From Burkholderia sp. WSM2232 (GTDB lineage Bacteria; Pseudomonadota; Gammaproteobacteria; Burkholderiales; Burkholderiaceae): a DNA stretch of 64,000 bases. Positions within the stretch are counted from its first letter, which is position 1, and each line of letters starts with the position of its first letter. Below the pieces are notes generated by a model. The model worked only from the letters and a program-made list of their open reading frames with translations, was not told the origin of the DNA and did no database searches. Where the stretch lies: contig NZ_AWZV01000020.1 of NCBI RefSeq assembly GCF_000472545.1, forward strand, positions 256 through 64,255. Direction: 5' to 3'. Both the position numbers and the translations under genes were made by a program. Below, in pieces: positions 26,415 to 34,906 of this stretch.

Positions 26415-27170
26415 ATGAACTTCGACTTCGACTTCCTGCTCGACACGCTCAGGCAGTTGCTCGCCGCCGTGCCGACCACGCTGGGCCTTTTTTTCTGCTC
26501 GCTGATTCTCGGCGGACTGCTCTCGCTCGTCATCGTCACGATGCGCGTGTCGCCGCACTGGCTGCCGAACCGCTTTGCGCGCGCCTATATTCTGGTGTTC
26601 CGCGGCTCGCCGCTGCTGATCCAGATGTTCCTCGTCTATTACGGCATGGGCCAGTTCGGCGTGATTCGCCAGAGCTTTCTGTGGCCGGTGCTGCGCGAGC
26701 CGTATCTGTGCGCGGTTTTATCGCTTGCGCTGTGCACGGCCGGCTATACCGCGGAAATCATTCGCGGCGGCCTGATGGCCGTTCCCGCTGGCCAGATCGA
26801 GGCGGGTTATTCGATCGGCCTCTCGGGGTTCGCGCTGCTGCGCCGCGTGATCGGCCCGATTGCGTTGCGTCAGTGTTTGCCCGCGTATTCGACCGAAGCA
26901 GTGCTGCTGGTCAAATCGACCGCGCTCGCGAGTCTCGTCACCGTGTGGGAGGTGACGGGCGTCGCACAGCAGATCATTCAGCAAACGTATCGCACGACGG
27001 AAGTGTTCATCTGCGCCGCGCTGATCTATCTGTTCCTGAACTTCGTGATCGTGCGCGCGCTCGGTTTGCTCGAAACGCGTCTGTCGCGGCATCTGCGCGC
27101 GGCGCCGCCGCCCGTCGCCCCGAGGCGCCCGGTGTCCGCGACCACCGAAGCTCGCCGCGCCGCGCCCTGA
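26415..27170 (+). CDS. Amino-acid ABC transporter permease (HisM-like)
   Basis: 251 residues. FRGSPLLIQMFLVYYGMGQF and the EAA loop AGQIEAGYSIGLSGFALLRRVIGPIALRQCLPAYSTE identify the HisM/OccM partner subunit. A proline- and arginine-rich cytoplasmic tail of about 25 residues follows the last helix. It starts 13 nt after its neighbour with no strong ribosome-binding site, suggesting coupling. Confidence 0.92.
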   Translation: MNFDFDFLLDTLRQLLAAVPTTLGLFFCSLILGGLLSLVIVTMRVSPHWLPNRFARAYILVFRGSPLLIQMFLVYYGMGQFGVIRQSFLWPVLREPYLCAVLSLALCTAGYTAEIIRGGLMAVPAGQIEAGYSIGLSGFALLRRVIGPIALRQCLPAYSTEAVLLVKSTALASLVTVWEVTGVAQQIIQQTYRTTEVFICAALIYLFLNFVIVRALGLLETRLSRHLRAAPPPVAPRRPVSATTEARRAAP

Positions 27171-27204
27171 GCGCCGGCCATTCCGGATGAACCTGGAGAA
27201 TTCC

Positions 27205-27996
27205 ATGAACGCTACGGCACCCGTTGCACTGTCGGTCAAGAACATTCACAAATCGTTCGGCGATCATCACGTGCTCAAAGGCATTTCGCTCGACGCTCAT
27301 CAAGGCGACGTGATCTCGATTCTTGGAGCGAGCGGCTCGGGCAAGAGCACCTTCCTGCGCTGCCTGAACCTGCTGGAGACGCCTGATGACGGCTGCGTCG
27401 CGCTCGCCGGCGAAGAACTGAAAATGAAACGCCGCAGCGACGGCAAGCTGCAACCGAGCGACCGCCGCCAGGTCGACCGGGTTCGCTCGCAACTCGGCAT
27501 GGTGTTCCAGAACTTCAATCTCTGGTCGCATATGACGGTGCTCGAAAACCTGATCGAAGGGCCGATGCGCGTGCAAAAGCGCAGCCGCGCCGAGTCGGTG
27601 GAAGAGGCCGAGGCGTTGCTCGCGAAAGTCGGTCTTGCGGACAAGCGCGGCCACTATCCGGCGCATCTGTCGGGCGGCCAGCAACAGCGCGTGGCGATTG
27701 CGCGCGCGCTCGCCATGCATCCGAAGGTCATGCTGTTCGACGAACCGACCTCTGCGCTCGACCCCGAACTGGTGGGCGAAGTGCTGCGCGTGATGCGCTC
27801 GCTCGCCGAAGAAGGCCGCACGATGCTGGTCGTCACGCATGAAATGGGTTTCGCGCGCCACGTGTCGAATCGCGTGATGTTTCTGCATCAAGGGCAGGTC
27901 GAGGCAGACGGCACGCCCGACGAAGTGTTCGTGGAATGCAAGTCCGAGCGCTTCCGGCAATTCGTGTCGAGCCACCACGACCGCACGACGAACTGA
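27205..27996 (+). CDS. Amino-acid ABC transporter ATP-binding protein (HisP-like)
   Basis: 263 residues. Walker A GASGSGKST (41-49), Q-loop VFQNFNLWSHMTVLENL, signature LSGGQQQRVAIARALAMHP, Walker B VMLFDEPTSALDPELVGEVL, and a switch His in VVTHEMGFA. The NFNLWSHMTVLEN wording and the insert with charged residues before the Q-loop are characteristic of HisP/OccP-type ATPases. Start chosen at 27205 (GGAGA at good spacing) rather than 27187. Confidence 0.93.
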   Translation: MNATAPVALSVKNIHKSFGDHHVLKGISLDAHQGDVISILGASGSGKSTFLRCLNLLETPDDGCVALAGEELKMKRRSDGKLQPSDRRQVDRVRSQLGMVFQNFNLWSHMTVLENLIEGPMRVQKRSRAESVEEAEALLAKVGLADKRGHYPAHLSGGQQQRVAIARALAMHPKVMLFDEPTSALDPELVGEVLRVMRSLAEEGRTMLVVTHEMGFARHVSNRVMFLHQGQVEADGTPDEVFVECKSERFRQFVSSHHDRTTN

Positions 27997-28051
27997 GCGG
28001 CGCGTCATCGGCAGATCGCCGCGTGACGCGCGGCATCCAATCCCTCGCTTG

Positions 28052-28087
28052 ACACGTCACTTAACACCTCACTCAACACGTCACTTA
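28052..28087. repeat. Three tandem 12-bp repeats before the lyase gene
   Basis: ACACGTCACTTA (28052-28063), ACACCTCACTCA (28064-28075), ACACGTCACTTA (28076-28087). The outer copies are identical. The array ends 17 nt before ATG 28105 and so sits in the translation-initiation region of the lyase gene. Confidence 0.85.
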
Positions 28088-28104
28088 CCGCGCAGAGCAC
28101 CATC

Positions 28105-29751
28105 ATGGCCGTGATCCGTTCCGATCGTCCGCTCGACTGGGCACAGGTGGCGGCGGTTGCCGCCGGCGAACCGCTCGAGCTTTCCGCCGACGCCCGCGCG
28201 CGCATTGCGGCGGCGCGCGTGCTTGTCGAGCAGATTGTCGAGCGCGGCATTCGCGCGTACGGCGTGAATACCGGCGTGGGCGCGTTGTGCGACGTGATCG
28301 TGTCGCCAACCGAGCAGCGCACGCTGTCGCGCAACATTCTGATGAGCCACGCCGTCGGCGTCGGCGCGCCGCTGGGCGTTGCCGAGACGCGCGCGATCAT
28401 GGCTGCCGCGGTCAACAATTTCGCCCACGGGCATTCGGGTATCCGCCTTGAAGTAGCGGATCAACTCGTGGCCTTGCTCAATGCCGATTGCCTGCCCGAA
28501 GTTCCCGCGTTCGGATCGGTCGGTTATCTGAGCCATATGGCGCATATCGCGCTGGTGTGCATCGGCGAAGGGTATGTGCGCTATCGCGGCGAGCGCCTTA
28601 AGGGCCGCGACGCGTTGCCTCTGCTCGGCCGCGAGCCGCTCGTGCTGGAAGCGAAGGAAGGCCTGAGCCTCATTAACGGCACGCCGTGCGTGACTGGGCT
28701 TGCGGCGCTCGCGCTCGCGCGTGGCATGCGGCTGCTGGACTGGACCGATCTGGTGGCGGCCATGAGCTTCGAGAATCTGCGTGGCCAGCTCGCCGCATTC
28801 GCCGAAGACTCGCTTGCCTTGCGGGTTTCGCCGGGGCTGAACCTGGTGGGCGAGCGCATGCGCACCGCGCTCGCCGACAGCGGCATTCTCGCGGCGGTGG
28901 TCGGCCAGCGCACGCAAGACCCGCTCAGCATGCGCACCATTCCCCACGTGCACGGCGCCGCGCGCGACGTGCTTGCCGCGACCGCCGAGGTGGTGAACCG
29001 AGAACTGGCGTCGATTACCGACAACCCGATCGTCGCCGGCACGCCCGACGACCCCCGCGTGTATTCGCAGGCGCATGCGGTGGGTGCATCCATTGCGCTT
29101 GCGATGGACAGCCTCGCCACCGCCATCGCGCAGGTCGCGGCGATGGCCGAGCGGCGGCTCGACCGCCTCGTCAATCCGCTCGTGAGCGGCTTGCCCGCGT
29201 TTCTTGCCGAGCCGGGCGGCACGTGCTCCGGCTTCATGATCGCGCAGTACACGGCGGCCTCGCTGGTCGCCCAGAACCGGCGCCTCGCGCTACCCGCGAG
29301 TCTGGATGGCGGCATCACGTCGGGCTTGCAGGAAGACCACCTGTGCCACGCCACGCCCGCCGCACTCAAGGCGCTGGAGATCGTCGACAACGCGGGGCGC
29401 ATTGTCGCCATCGAACTGCTGGCCGCAGCGCAAGCCTACGATCTGCAAGCGGGCGACGCGCCGCGCGCGCCGCACACGCAAGCGTTGTGGCAACGCGTGC
29501 GCCAGATCGTGCCCACCTATCGCGACGACCGTCCGCTCGCCGACGACATGAGCGTCGCGTTCCGCATGATTGCCGGCGAGGCGCCGCCGCCACTGCCGGG
29601 TCCGGTTAAGATGAAACCGGGCAACGCGACGCCAGCCGGGAGCACGCAGTTCGTTGCGGGCGCATCGATCGTAGGCGTGCCTGCTGCGCACACTTTTCCG
29701 GCCGGCGCGAACAGCTCCGGCAACATGCTGGGCGCGGCGCACGTGGCCTGA
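28105..29751 (+). CDS. Aromatic amino-acid lyase-family protein (HAL/PAL-like) lacking the MIO tripeptide
   Basis: 548 residues, close to histidine/phenylalanine/tyrosine ammonia-lyases. Most active-site landmarks are kept: YGVNTGVGAL (Tyr52), LINGTPCVTG (Asn191), QDPLSMRTIPHVHGAARD, ITDNPIV, and LQEDHLCH. The expected GSVGASGDLAPLAHMA block instead reads GSVGYLSHMAHIAL (137-150). The Ala-Ser-Gly that cyclises to the MIO electrophile is missing, as if three residues were cut out. Without MIO the normal ammonia elimination should not run, so it may be a different lyase, an aminomutase-like or hydratase activity, or a binding protein. It follows a HisP-type gene by 108 nt, and no hutU, hutI or hutG is nearby, so I do not call it hutH. 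Confidence 0.88.
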   Translation: MAVIRSDRPLDWAQVAAVAAGEPLELSADARARIAAARVLVEQIVERGIRAYGVNTGVGALCDVIVSPTEQRTLSRNILMSHAVGVGAPLGVAETRAIMAAAVNNFAHGHSGIRLEVADQLVALLNADCLPEVPAFGSVGYLSHMAHIALVCIGEGYVRYRGERLKGRDALPLLGREPLVLEAKEGLSLINGTPCVTGLAALALARGMRLLDWTDLVAAMSFENLRGQLAAFAEDSLALRVSPGLNLVGERMRTALADSGILAAVVGQRTQDPLSMRTIPHVHGAARDVLAATAEVVNRELASITDNPIVAGTPDDPRVYSQAHAVGASIALAMDSLATAIAQVAAMAERRLDRLVNPLVSGLPAFLAEPGGTCSGFMIAQYTAASLVAQNRRLALPASLDGGITSGLQEDHLCHATPAALKALEIVDNAGRIVAIELLAAAQAYDLQAGDAPRAPHTQALWQRVRQIVPTYRDDRPLADDMSVAFRMIAGEAPPPLPGPVKMKPGNATPAGSTQFVAGASIVGVPAAHTFPAGANSSGNMLGAAHVA

Positions 29752-29859
29752 TTCTGACCGGCTGGAGCGCAGGCTACCCGCCGGCGCACTGGCGCTTTCC
29801 CCGGCGTACGAGCGGCACCACGGCTACGACCTGACCACCCCACCACCCACGAGGTTGGA

Positions 29860-30654
29860 GTGAACACCATTACTGATACTCAGGAGCACAGGCACAACCC
29901 GGCGCAGCCCGCGGCGCCGGGCGCAGACGTTGCGCAGCGTGCCGCGTGCAGGGAGACACCGGCGAAAGCCATGCCCGCTTATGAGCAGATCAAGCGTTAT
30001 GTGATCCGTCGCATCAGCGAGGGTGACTGGAAGCCGGGCGGGCTGATTCCTTCCGAGATGGAACTGGTCAAGGAGTTCGGCGTCGCACGCATGACCGTGT
30101 CGCGCGCGCTGCGGGAGTTGACAGCCGAACGGGTGCTCACGCGTGTGCAGGGCTCGGGCACCTTCGTCGCGCCGCAGCGCTATGAATCCACGGTGCTGGA
30201 AATCCGCAATATCGCCGACGAAATCGCCGCACGCGGTCATCGTCATTCGGCGCGCGTGCTGACGCTCGAACCGAGCGACGATCCGCAGGCGCTCGAAACG
30301 CTCGGTCTCGCCAGCGGTCCGGCGTTTCATTCGTGCATCGTCCATAGCGAGGAGGGCGAGCCGATCCAGTACGAGGACCGCTACGTCAATCCCAAGGTCT
30401 TTCCCGAGTATCTGCAACAGGACTTCACTGTCGAGACACCGAATCACTACATGGTGCGTCTTGCGCCGATCCAGCGCGCGGAGTTTCGCATCTATGCGCA
30501 AAAGCCCGATGCGCATGTGCGGCGATATCTGTCGATGGAAATTGGCGAGCCTTGCCTGCTGCTATGGCGCCGCACGTGGGTAGGCGACGATGTCGCTACC
30601 TCTGTGCAGTTGTGGCATCCGGCGTCGCGCTTTCATCTGGCGGGGAATGTGTAG
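29860..30654 (+). CDS. GntR-family regulator, HutC subfamily (first)
   Basis: 264 residues from GTG 29860 (GAGG five bases upstream). The winged helix-turn-helix is at about 40-105 (PAYEQIKRYVIRRISEGDWKPGGLIPSEMELVKEFGVARMTVSRALREL, GSGTFVAP). The UTRA effector domain follows (VLEIRNIADEIAARGHRHSARVL, EGEPIQYEDRYVNPKVFPEYLQQDF, CLLLWRRTWVGDDVATSVQLWHPASRFHL). It closely resembles HutC, the urocanate-responsive hut repressor. It lies directly after the lyase gene, on the same strand, and probably controls the transporter-lyase operon through the palindromes near 24489-24671. Confidence 0.9.
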   Translation: MNTITDTQEHRHNPAQPAAPGADVAQRAACRETPAKAMPAYEQIKRYVIRRISEGDWKPGGLIPSEMELVKEFGVARMTVSRALRELTAERVLTRVQGSGTFVAPQRYESTVLEIRNIADEIAARGHRHSARVLTLEPSDDPQALETLGLASGPAFHSCIVHSEEGEPIQYEDRYVNPKVFPEYLQQDFTVETPNHYMVRLAPIQRAEFRIYAQKPDAHVRRYLSMEIGEPCLLLWRRTWVGDDVATSVQLWHPASRFHLAGNV

Positions 30655-30696
30655 CCGGGCAGCCGGGCGTTGTCTCGCCGCTAGCGCGGCATTGCG

Positions 30697-31506
30697 TCAG
30701 CCTTGCCGTTGCGACAGATCCGGGGAGAAGCGGCAGCCGAGCCGGTAGCGCGAACCCGGATGCACGAAGCGCGCGAACGTCACGGCAATGCCGCTCGTCC
30801 ACGTTCGCCGTACCAGCGTGAGGCACGGTTCTTCAGCGCGGATCTCGAGCAGTTCCGCCTCTGCGCGCGTGGGCAGTCCCGCGTCGACGACATGCTCGAC
30901 GTCGTGCGCCGGCACCGTTTCATACAGGTATTCCGACGGCCTGATCGTGGAAAAATCCTGCCGCAGAAAATCCGGCGCGGTGGCCGGGTTCACGTAGCGG
31001 TCTTCCAGTTGCACCGGCAGGCCGTTTTCCCGATGCACGCAAATCACATGAAAGACCGAAGCACCAGGCGCAAGCCCTAACGCATTCGACACTACGACAG
31101 ACGCGGTCTCGCGTTGCAAAAGCGCGGTACGGTAGCTGTATTCGTGGCCGCGCGAACGGATTTCGTCGCCGATATGCGCGATCATCAGCAGCGTGGATTG
31201 CGGCCTTGCCTGCGCAACGAAGGTGCCCACGCCCGATACGCGCGTGACGAGCCCTTCGTGCACCAGCTCGCGCAACGCGCGATTGACGGTCATGCGCGAG
31301 ACGCCCAAGGTCGCGACCAGATCGAGCTCGGAAGGCAGGCGCTCGCCGGCCCGCCGCGCGCCGGATTCGATAATGCCGCGAATATGATGCTTGACCTGCT
31401 CGTAGCGGGCAGCCGGCGCATGGGCCGCGACGCCTGCGCTCCTGGCGGCGTCGGCTGGCGGCAAGCCTTCGGCGTGGTGACTCTTGCTGCGAAGCATGGC
31501 GGACAT
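30697..31506 (-). CDS. GntR-family regulator, HutC subfamily (second)
   Basis: 269 residues. The same architecture as the protein encoded at 29860 but clearly diverged: YEQVKHHIRGIIESGARRAGERLPSELDLVATLGVSRMTVNRALRELVHEGLVTRVSGVGTFVA, then UTRA with HIGDEIRSRGHEYSYRT, LEDRYVNPATAPDFLRQDF and VRRTWTSGIAVTFARFVHPGSRYRL. AGGGG before ATG 31506. It is the last gene of the minus-strand ABC operon, converging tail-to-tail on the first HutC gene, and probably regulates the divergent control region at 34658-34906. Confidence 0.9.
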   Translation of the reverse strand: MSAMLRSKSHHAEGLPPADAARSAGVAAHAPAARYEQVKHHIRGIIESGARRAGERLPSELDLVATLGVSRMTVNRALRELVHEGLVTRVSGVGTFVAQARPQSTLLMIAHIGDEIRSRGHEYSYRTALLQRETASVVVSNALGLAPGASVFHVICVHRENGLPVQLEDRYVNPATAPDFLRQDFSTIRPSEYLYETVPAHDVEHVVDAGLPTRAEAELLEIRAEEPCLTLVRRTWTSGIAVTFARFVHPGSRYRLGCRFSPDLSQRQG

Positions 31507-31556
31507 CGGCAGCCCCTTTCACGGTTTGCGCATTGCCGCGAGGGCAATGCGCGCGA

Positions 31557-32423
31557 TCATGGCGTGTTAGCGTCGTCGGGGCCGCGCGCCCAGAATGCGT
31601 TGCGGTCGAAATAGTTTTGCAGGAATTGCCGCAAGCGCGGCTGTCCGGCATCGTGAAAGACCTCGCGCGGTTTGCCCTGCACGGCAATGCGTCCTTCGTC
31701 GATGAACACGACTTTATCCGCGACCTGCGCGGCGAAGCCCATTTCGTGCGTGACGACGGCCATCGTCATGCCGTCGCGAGCGAGCTGCTTCATTACTTGC
31801 AGCACTTCGCCGACCAGTTCCGGATCAAGCGCGGACGTGGGCTCGTCGAACAACATGATGTGCGGCTCCATGGCGAGCGCTCGCGCGATCGCCACGCGCT
31901 GCTGCTGCCCGCCGGAGAGCTTCGCCGGATAAGCATCGCCCTTGTGCGAGAGGCCCACGGTTTCCAGCATTCTGTTCGCACGGCCGCGCGCTTCGTCGTG
32001 CGACAGACGCCGCACGCGCAGCAGCGCTTCCATTACGTTGCCGAGCGCCGTCATATGCGGCCACAGGTTGAATTGCTGAAACACCATGCCGACGTTGCGC
32101 CGCACACGGTTGATGTCCGCCTGCGACGCACGCACGCGGCGGCCGCTGCGCTCGGTATAGCCGAGCAGTTCGCCTTCTATGCGCACGTCGCCGTGATCGT
32201 ACGTTTCGAGCGCAGCAAGGCAGCGCAGCAGCGTGCTTTTTCCCGAGCCCGATGGACCGATGATGCACACCACTTCCGAGCGCGCAATCTGCAAATCGAC
32301 GCCGCGCAGCACTTCCACGTCACCGAAGCGCTTGCGCAGATCGTGCACTTCGATCAAAGGCGCAAAGCGCTGCGCGTCGGCAACGGTGGACGCGGAAGAG
32401 GGCATGTCGGCAATGGCATTCAT
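31557..32423 (-). CDS. Amino-acid ABC transporter ATP-binding protein (second system)
   Basis: 288 residues. Walker A GPSGSGKST (56-64), Q-loop MVFQQFNLWPHMTALGNV, signature LSGGQQQRVAIARALAMEP, Walker B IMLFDEPTSALDPELVGEVL, switch VVTHEMGFAAQV. It is of the GlnQ/HisP type. A C-terminal tail (RNAFWARGPDDANTP) extends a little beyond the usual end. The AAGGAG is 12 nt from ATG 32423, slightly far, but no better start exists. Confidence 0.92.
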   Translation of the reverse strand: MNAIADMPSSASTVADAQRFAPLIEVHDLRKRFGDVEVLRGVDLQIARSEVVCIIGPSGSGKSTLLRCLAALETYDHGDVRIEGELLGYTERSGRRVRASQADINRVRRNVGMVFQQFNLWPHMTALGNVMEALLRVRRLSHDEARGRANRMLETVGLSHKGDAYPAKLSGGQQQRVAIARALAMEPHIMLFDEPTSALDPELVGEVLQVMKQLARDGMTMAVVTHEMGFAAQVADKVVFIDEGRIAVQGKPREVFHDAGQPRLRQFLQNYFDRNAFWARGPDDANTP

Positions 32424-32440
32424 GATGGGGTTCAGCTCCT

Positions 32441-33103
32441 TTATGCCATGAAACGGGCGATTCGGGCCTCGGCCCACATGCCCGCGCGCGAAGTCAGTTC
32501 GACCAGCGCGAGATAGCACACACAGAGCATGAGCAGCGTCTCGACGAAGGCAAAGGTCGCCGAGCCGATGCCGGTGAGCACGAAAGTCAGCTCCGGCACG
32601 GTGACGATGGAAAGCACCGCGGTTTCCTTGCTCAGCACGATGATGAGGTTGGTGAGCGCCGGCACGATCAGCACCAGCATTTGCGGCATCTGGATGCGCA
32701 GCACTGCTTGTGTGCGCGTCAAGCCCAGACACGAGGCCGCTTCGAGATGGCCCGGCGGCACCGACTGAAAGCCGGAGCGAAAGGCTTCGGCGAAATACGC
32801 GCTGCCATAAAGGCCGAGGCCGAGTACACCCGCTGTCATGGGCTCGAGCGTGAGGCCGAACGACGGGCCGCCGTAGTAAAGCAGAAACAGTTGCACGAGA
32901 AACGGCGTGCCGCGAAAAAGCTCGATATGCAGCCGCAACAGCGCGCGTACCCAGCGTCCGCAAAAGAGCTGCTGCACCGCAATGACGAAGCCGATCAGCA
33001 TGCCGATGGCGACGCCCGCGGCCCAGGTGCCGAGCGTCGTCGCAAGGCCCGCTGCAATCGGCTGAAGATTGTGCGTGATGACGGTGGGATCGAACTGTTG
33101 CAT
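32441..33103 (-). CDS. Amino-acid ABC transporter permease (second system)
   Basis: 220 residues, His/Glu/Gln/Arg-type permease. FRGTPFLVQLFLLYYGGPSFG and the EAA loop PGHLEAASCLGLTRTQAVLRIQMPQMLVLIVPALTN are clear. GGAG stands 7 nt before ATG 33103. It forms the channel with the product of the preceding gene. Confidence 0.92.
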   Translation of the reverse strand: MQQFDPTVITHNLQPIAAGLATTLGTWAAGVAIGMLIGFVIAVQQLFCGRWVRALLRLHIELFRGTPFLVQLFLLYYGGPSFGLTLEPMTAGVLGLGLYGSAYFAEAFRSGFQSVPPGHLEAASCLGLTRTQAVLRIQMPQMLVLIVPALTNLIIVLSKETAVLSIVTVPELTFVLTGIGSATFAFVETLLMLCVCYLALVELTSRAGMWAEARIARFMA

Positions 33104-33121
33104 CGCGTGGCTCCGGGTCGG

Positions 33122-33772
33122 TCAGGCGTGCTTCAGGCGATGTTCGGCGGCATGCGCGACGAGTGCGAGCGCGCCGCAGATCACGAAGTAAATGAGCCCG
33201 GCGGCGACATATGCTTCAAGCGGTCTATACGTGCTGGCCGCAATGTTCTGCGCGGTGCGGGTCAATTCAGCGACACCCACCACCGAAATCAGAGAAGAAG
33301 CCTTGATGAGCAGCACCATTTCGTTGACGAGCGATGGCAACGTCAGACGGAACGCCTGCGGCACGAGAATGCGCCGCAGCGTGTCGAACGGCGACAGGCC
33401 GAGCATGCGCGCGGCCTCGATGTGACCGGGCGGAATGCTGAGAAAACCGCCGCGCAGAATTTCGGCGATATAGGAGGCGGAGCACAGCGACACGGCGCTG
33501 ATCGCGGCGACGAGCGGTGGCACGTTGATGCCCACGAACGGCAACAGGTAGTACACGAGCAGCAGTTGCACCAGCATCGGCACGCCGCGAAAGAAGAACA
33601 CGTAGGCACCGCCGAACCGGCGTGCCGCGCGATTGCGCGACAGCCTCGCCGCACATACGCCCACGGCCACGAAAAAGCCAATGAAGAGGCCCGTCAGCGA
33701 AACGCCGATGGTGGCGAGCGCAGCATGCAGCAGCAGTGGCATGCCCTGAACGAAGACGGTCGTGCTGAACAT
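33122..33772 (-). CDS. Amino-acid ABC transporter permease (second system)
   Basis: 216 residues. FFRGVPMLVQLLLVYYLLPF and the EAA loop PGHIEAARMLGLSPFDTLRRILVPQAFRLTLPSLVNE mark it as the partner permease. Five membrane helices are visible. It lies 18 nt upstream of the second permease gene and 57 nt after the binding-protein stop. Confidence 0.92.
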   Translation of the reverse strand: MFSTTVFVQGMPLLLHAALATIGVSLTGLFIGFFVAVGVCAARLSRNRAARRFGGAYVFFFRGVPMLVQLLLVYYLLPFVGINVPPLVAAISAVSLCSASYIAEILRGGFLSIPPGHIEAARMLGLSPFDTLRRILVPQAFRLTLPSLVNEMVLLIKASSLISVVGVAELTRTAQNIAASTYRPLEAYVAAGLIYFVICGALALVAHAAEHRLKHA

Positions 33773-33829
33773 GAGCGTCGCCCTCGCGAATGTGCTGTCA
33801 ATATGCGCCTAGCGTGCGTGCCGCGCGCG

Positions 33830-34657
33830 TCAATAGTTCGGCGTAGGCATGGTGGTGGGCGCATCCATCGCGACGCCGAACCACTTCTTTTGCAACGCGG
33901 CGAGGCGTCCGTCGTTGTGCATTTTCACGAGCGCCGCATTGAAGGCGTCGGCAAGCGGCTTGCTGTCCGCGTCCTTGCGCAGGCAGTACGCAAAGTACAC
34001 TTTCGCGCCGAACGGCGGTTGCACCACGGCGAATGTTTCCGGGCGCTGCTTGGCCACGTACGCAATGTTGGTCATGGAGTTCGCGACAGCCGCAATGCGG
34101 CCCGCGGCGAGGTCGGCATAGGCCTGATTGTTGTCGACGTATTCGCGGATTTCAGGCGGCTTCGGCAAGGTGGCCACGTATGCCTTCAACTGATCGAGCT
34201 GCGCCGAGCCCTTGCCCGCGCCAACGGTCTTGCCTGCAATGTCCGACGATTGTTTGAGCGCCGTATCGTTCGCGCGTTTGAGCAGCGCGTCCGTGGCATC
34301 CGCAACGGGCAGCGTGTATGTATAGCGCTCCATGCGCGCTTTCGTGACCGTGAGCGGGCCGCCCACCATGTCGAACTTGCCCGCTTCGAGGCCGGGCAGT
34401 ACGCTCGGCCAGGGCAGGTCGATGAAGCGCACTTTCACGCCCAGTTCCTTGCCGACTTCGGCGAACAGCTCCTTGTTGAAACCCGCTTGCTGACCGTTTT
34501 CGAGGAAGTCGAAAGGCGCGAACTGCATCTCCGTGCCGACCACCAGTTCGCCGGTCTTCTTCACTTTGGCGAGCTGGTCTTCCGCATGAGCGCCGACACT
34601 CGCCGCGCACAACGCCAGCATGAGGAAACGCCACTTCCAGCCTGCAAGGATGCTCAT
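33830..34657 (-). CDS. Amino-acid ABC transporter periplasmic binding protein (second system)
   Basis: 275 residues. Signal peptide ending SVGAHAED. SBP_bac_3 domain: VKKTGELVVGTEMQFAPFDFLENGQQAGFNKELFAEVGKELGVKVRFIDLPWPSVLPGLEAGKFDMVGGPLTVTKARMERYTYT, then YFAYCLRKDADSKPLADAFNAAL. The DMVGGPLTVT loop replaces the common D-x-x-x-x-x-x-T/S-I-T, and the aromatic pair FAPFDF lines the ligand site, consistent with a neutral or acidic amino-acid-like ligand, but specificity is not readable. GGAG before ATG 34657 fixes the start; the long upstream frame is antisense to the oxygenase gene. First gene of its operon. Confidence 0.92.
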   Translation of the reverse strand: MSILAGWKWRFLMLALCAASVGAHAEDQLAKVKKTGELVVGTEMQFAPFDFLENGQQAGFNKELFAEVGKELGVKVRFIDLPWPSVLPGLEAGKFDMVGGPLTVTKARMERYTYTLPVADATDALLKRANDTALKQSSDIAGKTVGAGKGSAQLDQLKAYVATLPKPPEIREYVDNNQAYADLAAGRIAAVANSMTNIAYVAKQRPETFAVVQPPFGAKVYFAYCLRKDADSKPLADAFNAALVKMHNDGRLAALQKKWFGVAMDAPTTMPTPNY

Positions 34658-34741
34658 GAGATTCTCCAGTTGGCAAAGCGAGGTCGCACAGGTGATGCGC
34701 AAGCGGCACGAAGCATCGGCCCGGCGCGAGTCATGCGAGGC

Positions 34742-34751
34742 AGTATATACC
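34742..34751. promoter_or_regulatory. HutC-type operator candidate, site 1
   Basis: AGTATATACC. On the reverse strand the longer context TGCGGTATATACTGC matches site 2 (34841-34850) over GCGGTATATAC. It lies 84 nt upstream of the binding-protein gene (minus). Confidence 0.55.
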
Positions 34752-34840
34752 GCAGTTTTGCTGCGAAATAAATAAACGCGCGAGTAGAGAAAAGCCCTTA
34801 CATGGAGCGTCGCGAGTTCACTTGCGAGTGCGCTTTTGGC

Positions 34841-34850
34841 GGTATATACC
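34841..34850. promoter_or_regulatory. HutC-type operator candidate, site 2
   Basis: Perfect palindrome GGTATATACC, 56 nt before the start of the oxygenase gene and 99 nt from site 1. HutC-like GntR proteins bind TGTATATACA-like dyads, so this pair is a likely target of the regulator at 30697. Confidence 0.6.
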
Positions 34851-34906
34851 ACTGCAATGATCTCGCGCTTGCGCTCACCGCTCGCCGCATTCACCGGAGC
34901 AACACG

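Noticed and set aside
28105..29751. Annotation as hutH (histidine ammonia-lyase)
   Set aside because: The MIO tripeptide is absent and no other hut gene is present, so the classic function is not supported.
32681..34771. Plus-strand open frame of 696 codons
   Set aside because: Antisense to the second ABC operon. The permease and binding-protein motifs are on the other strand.
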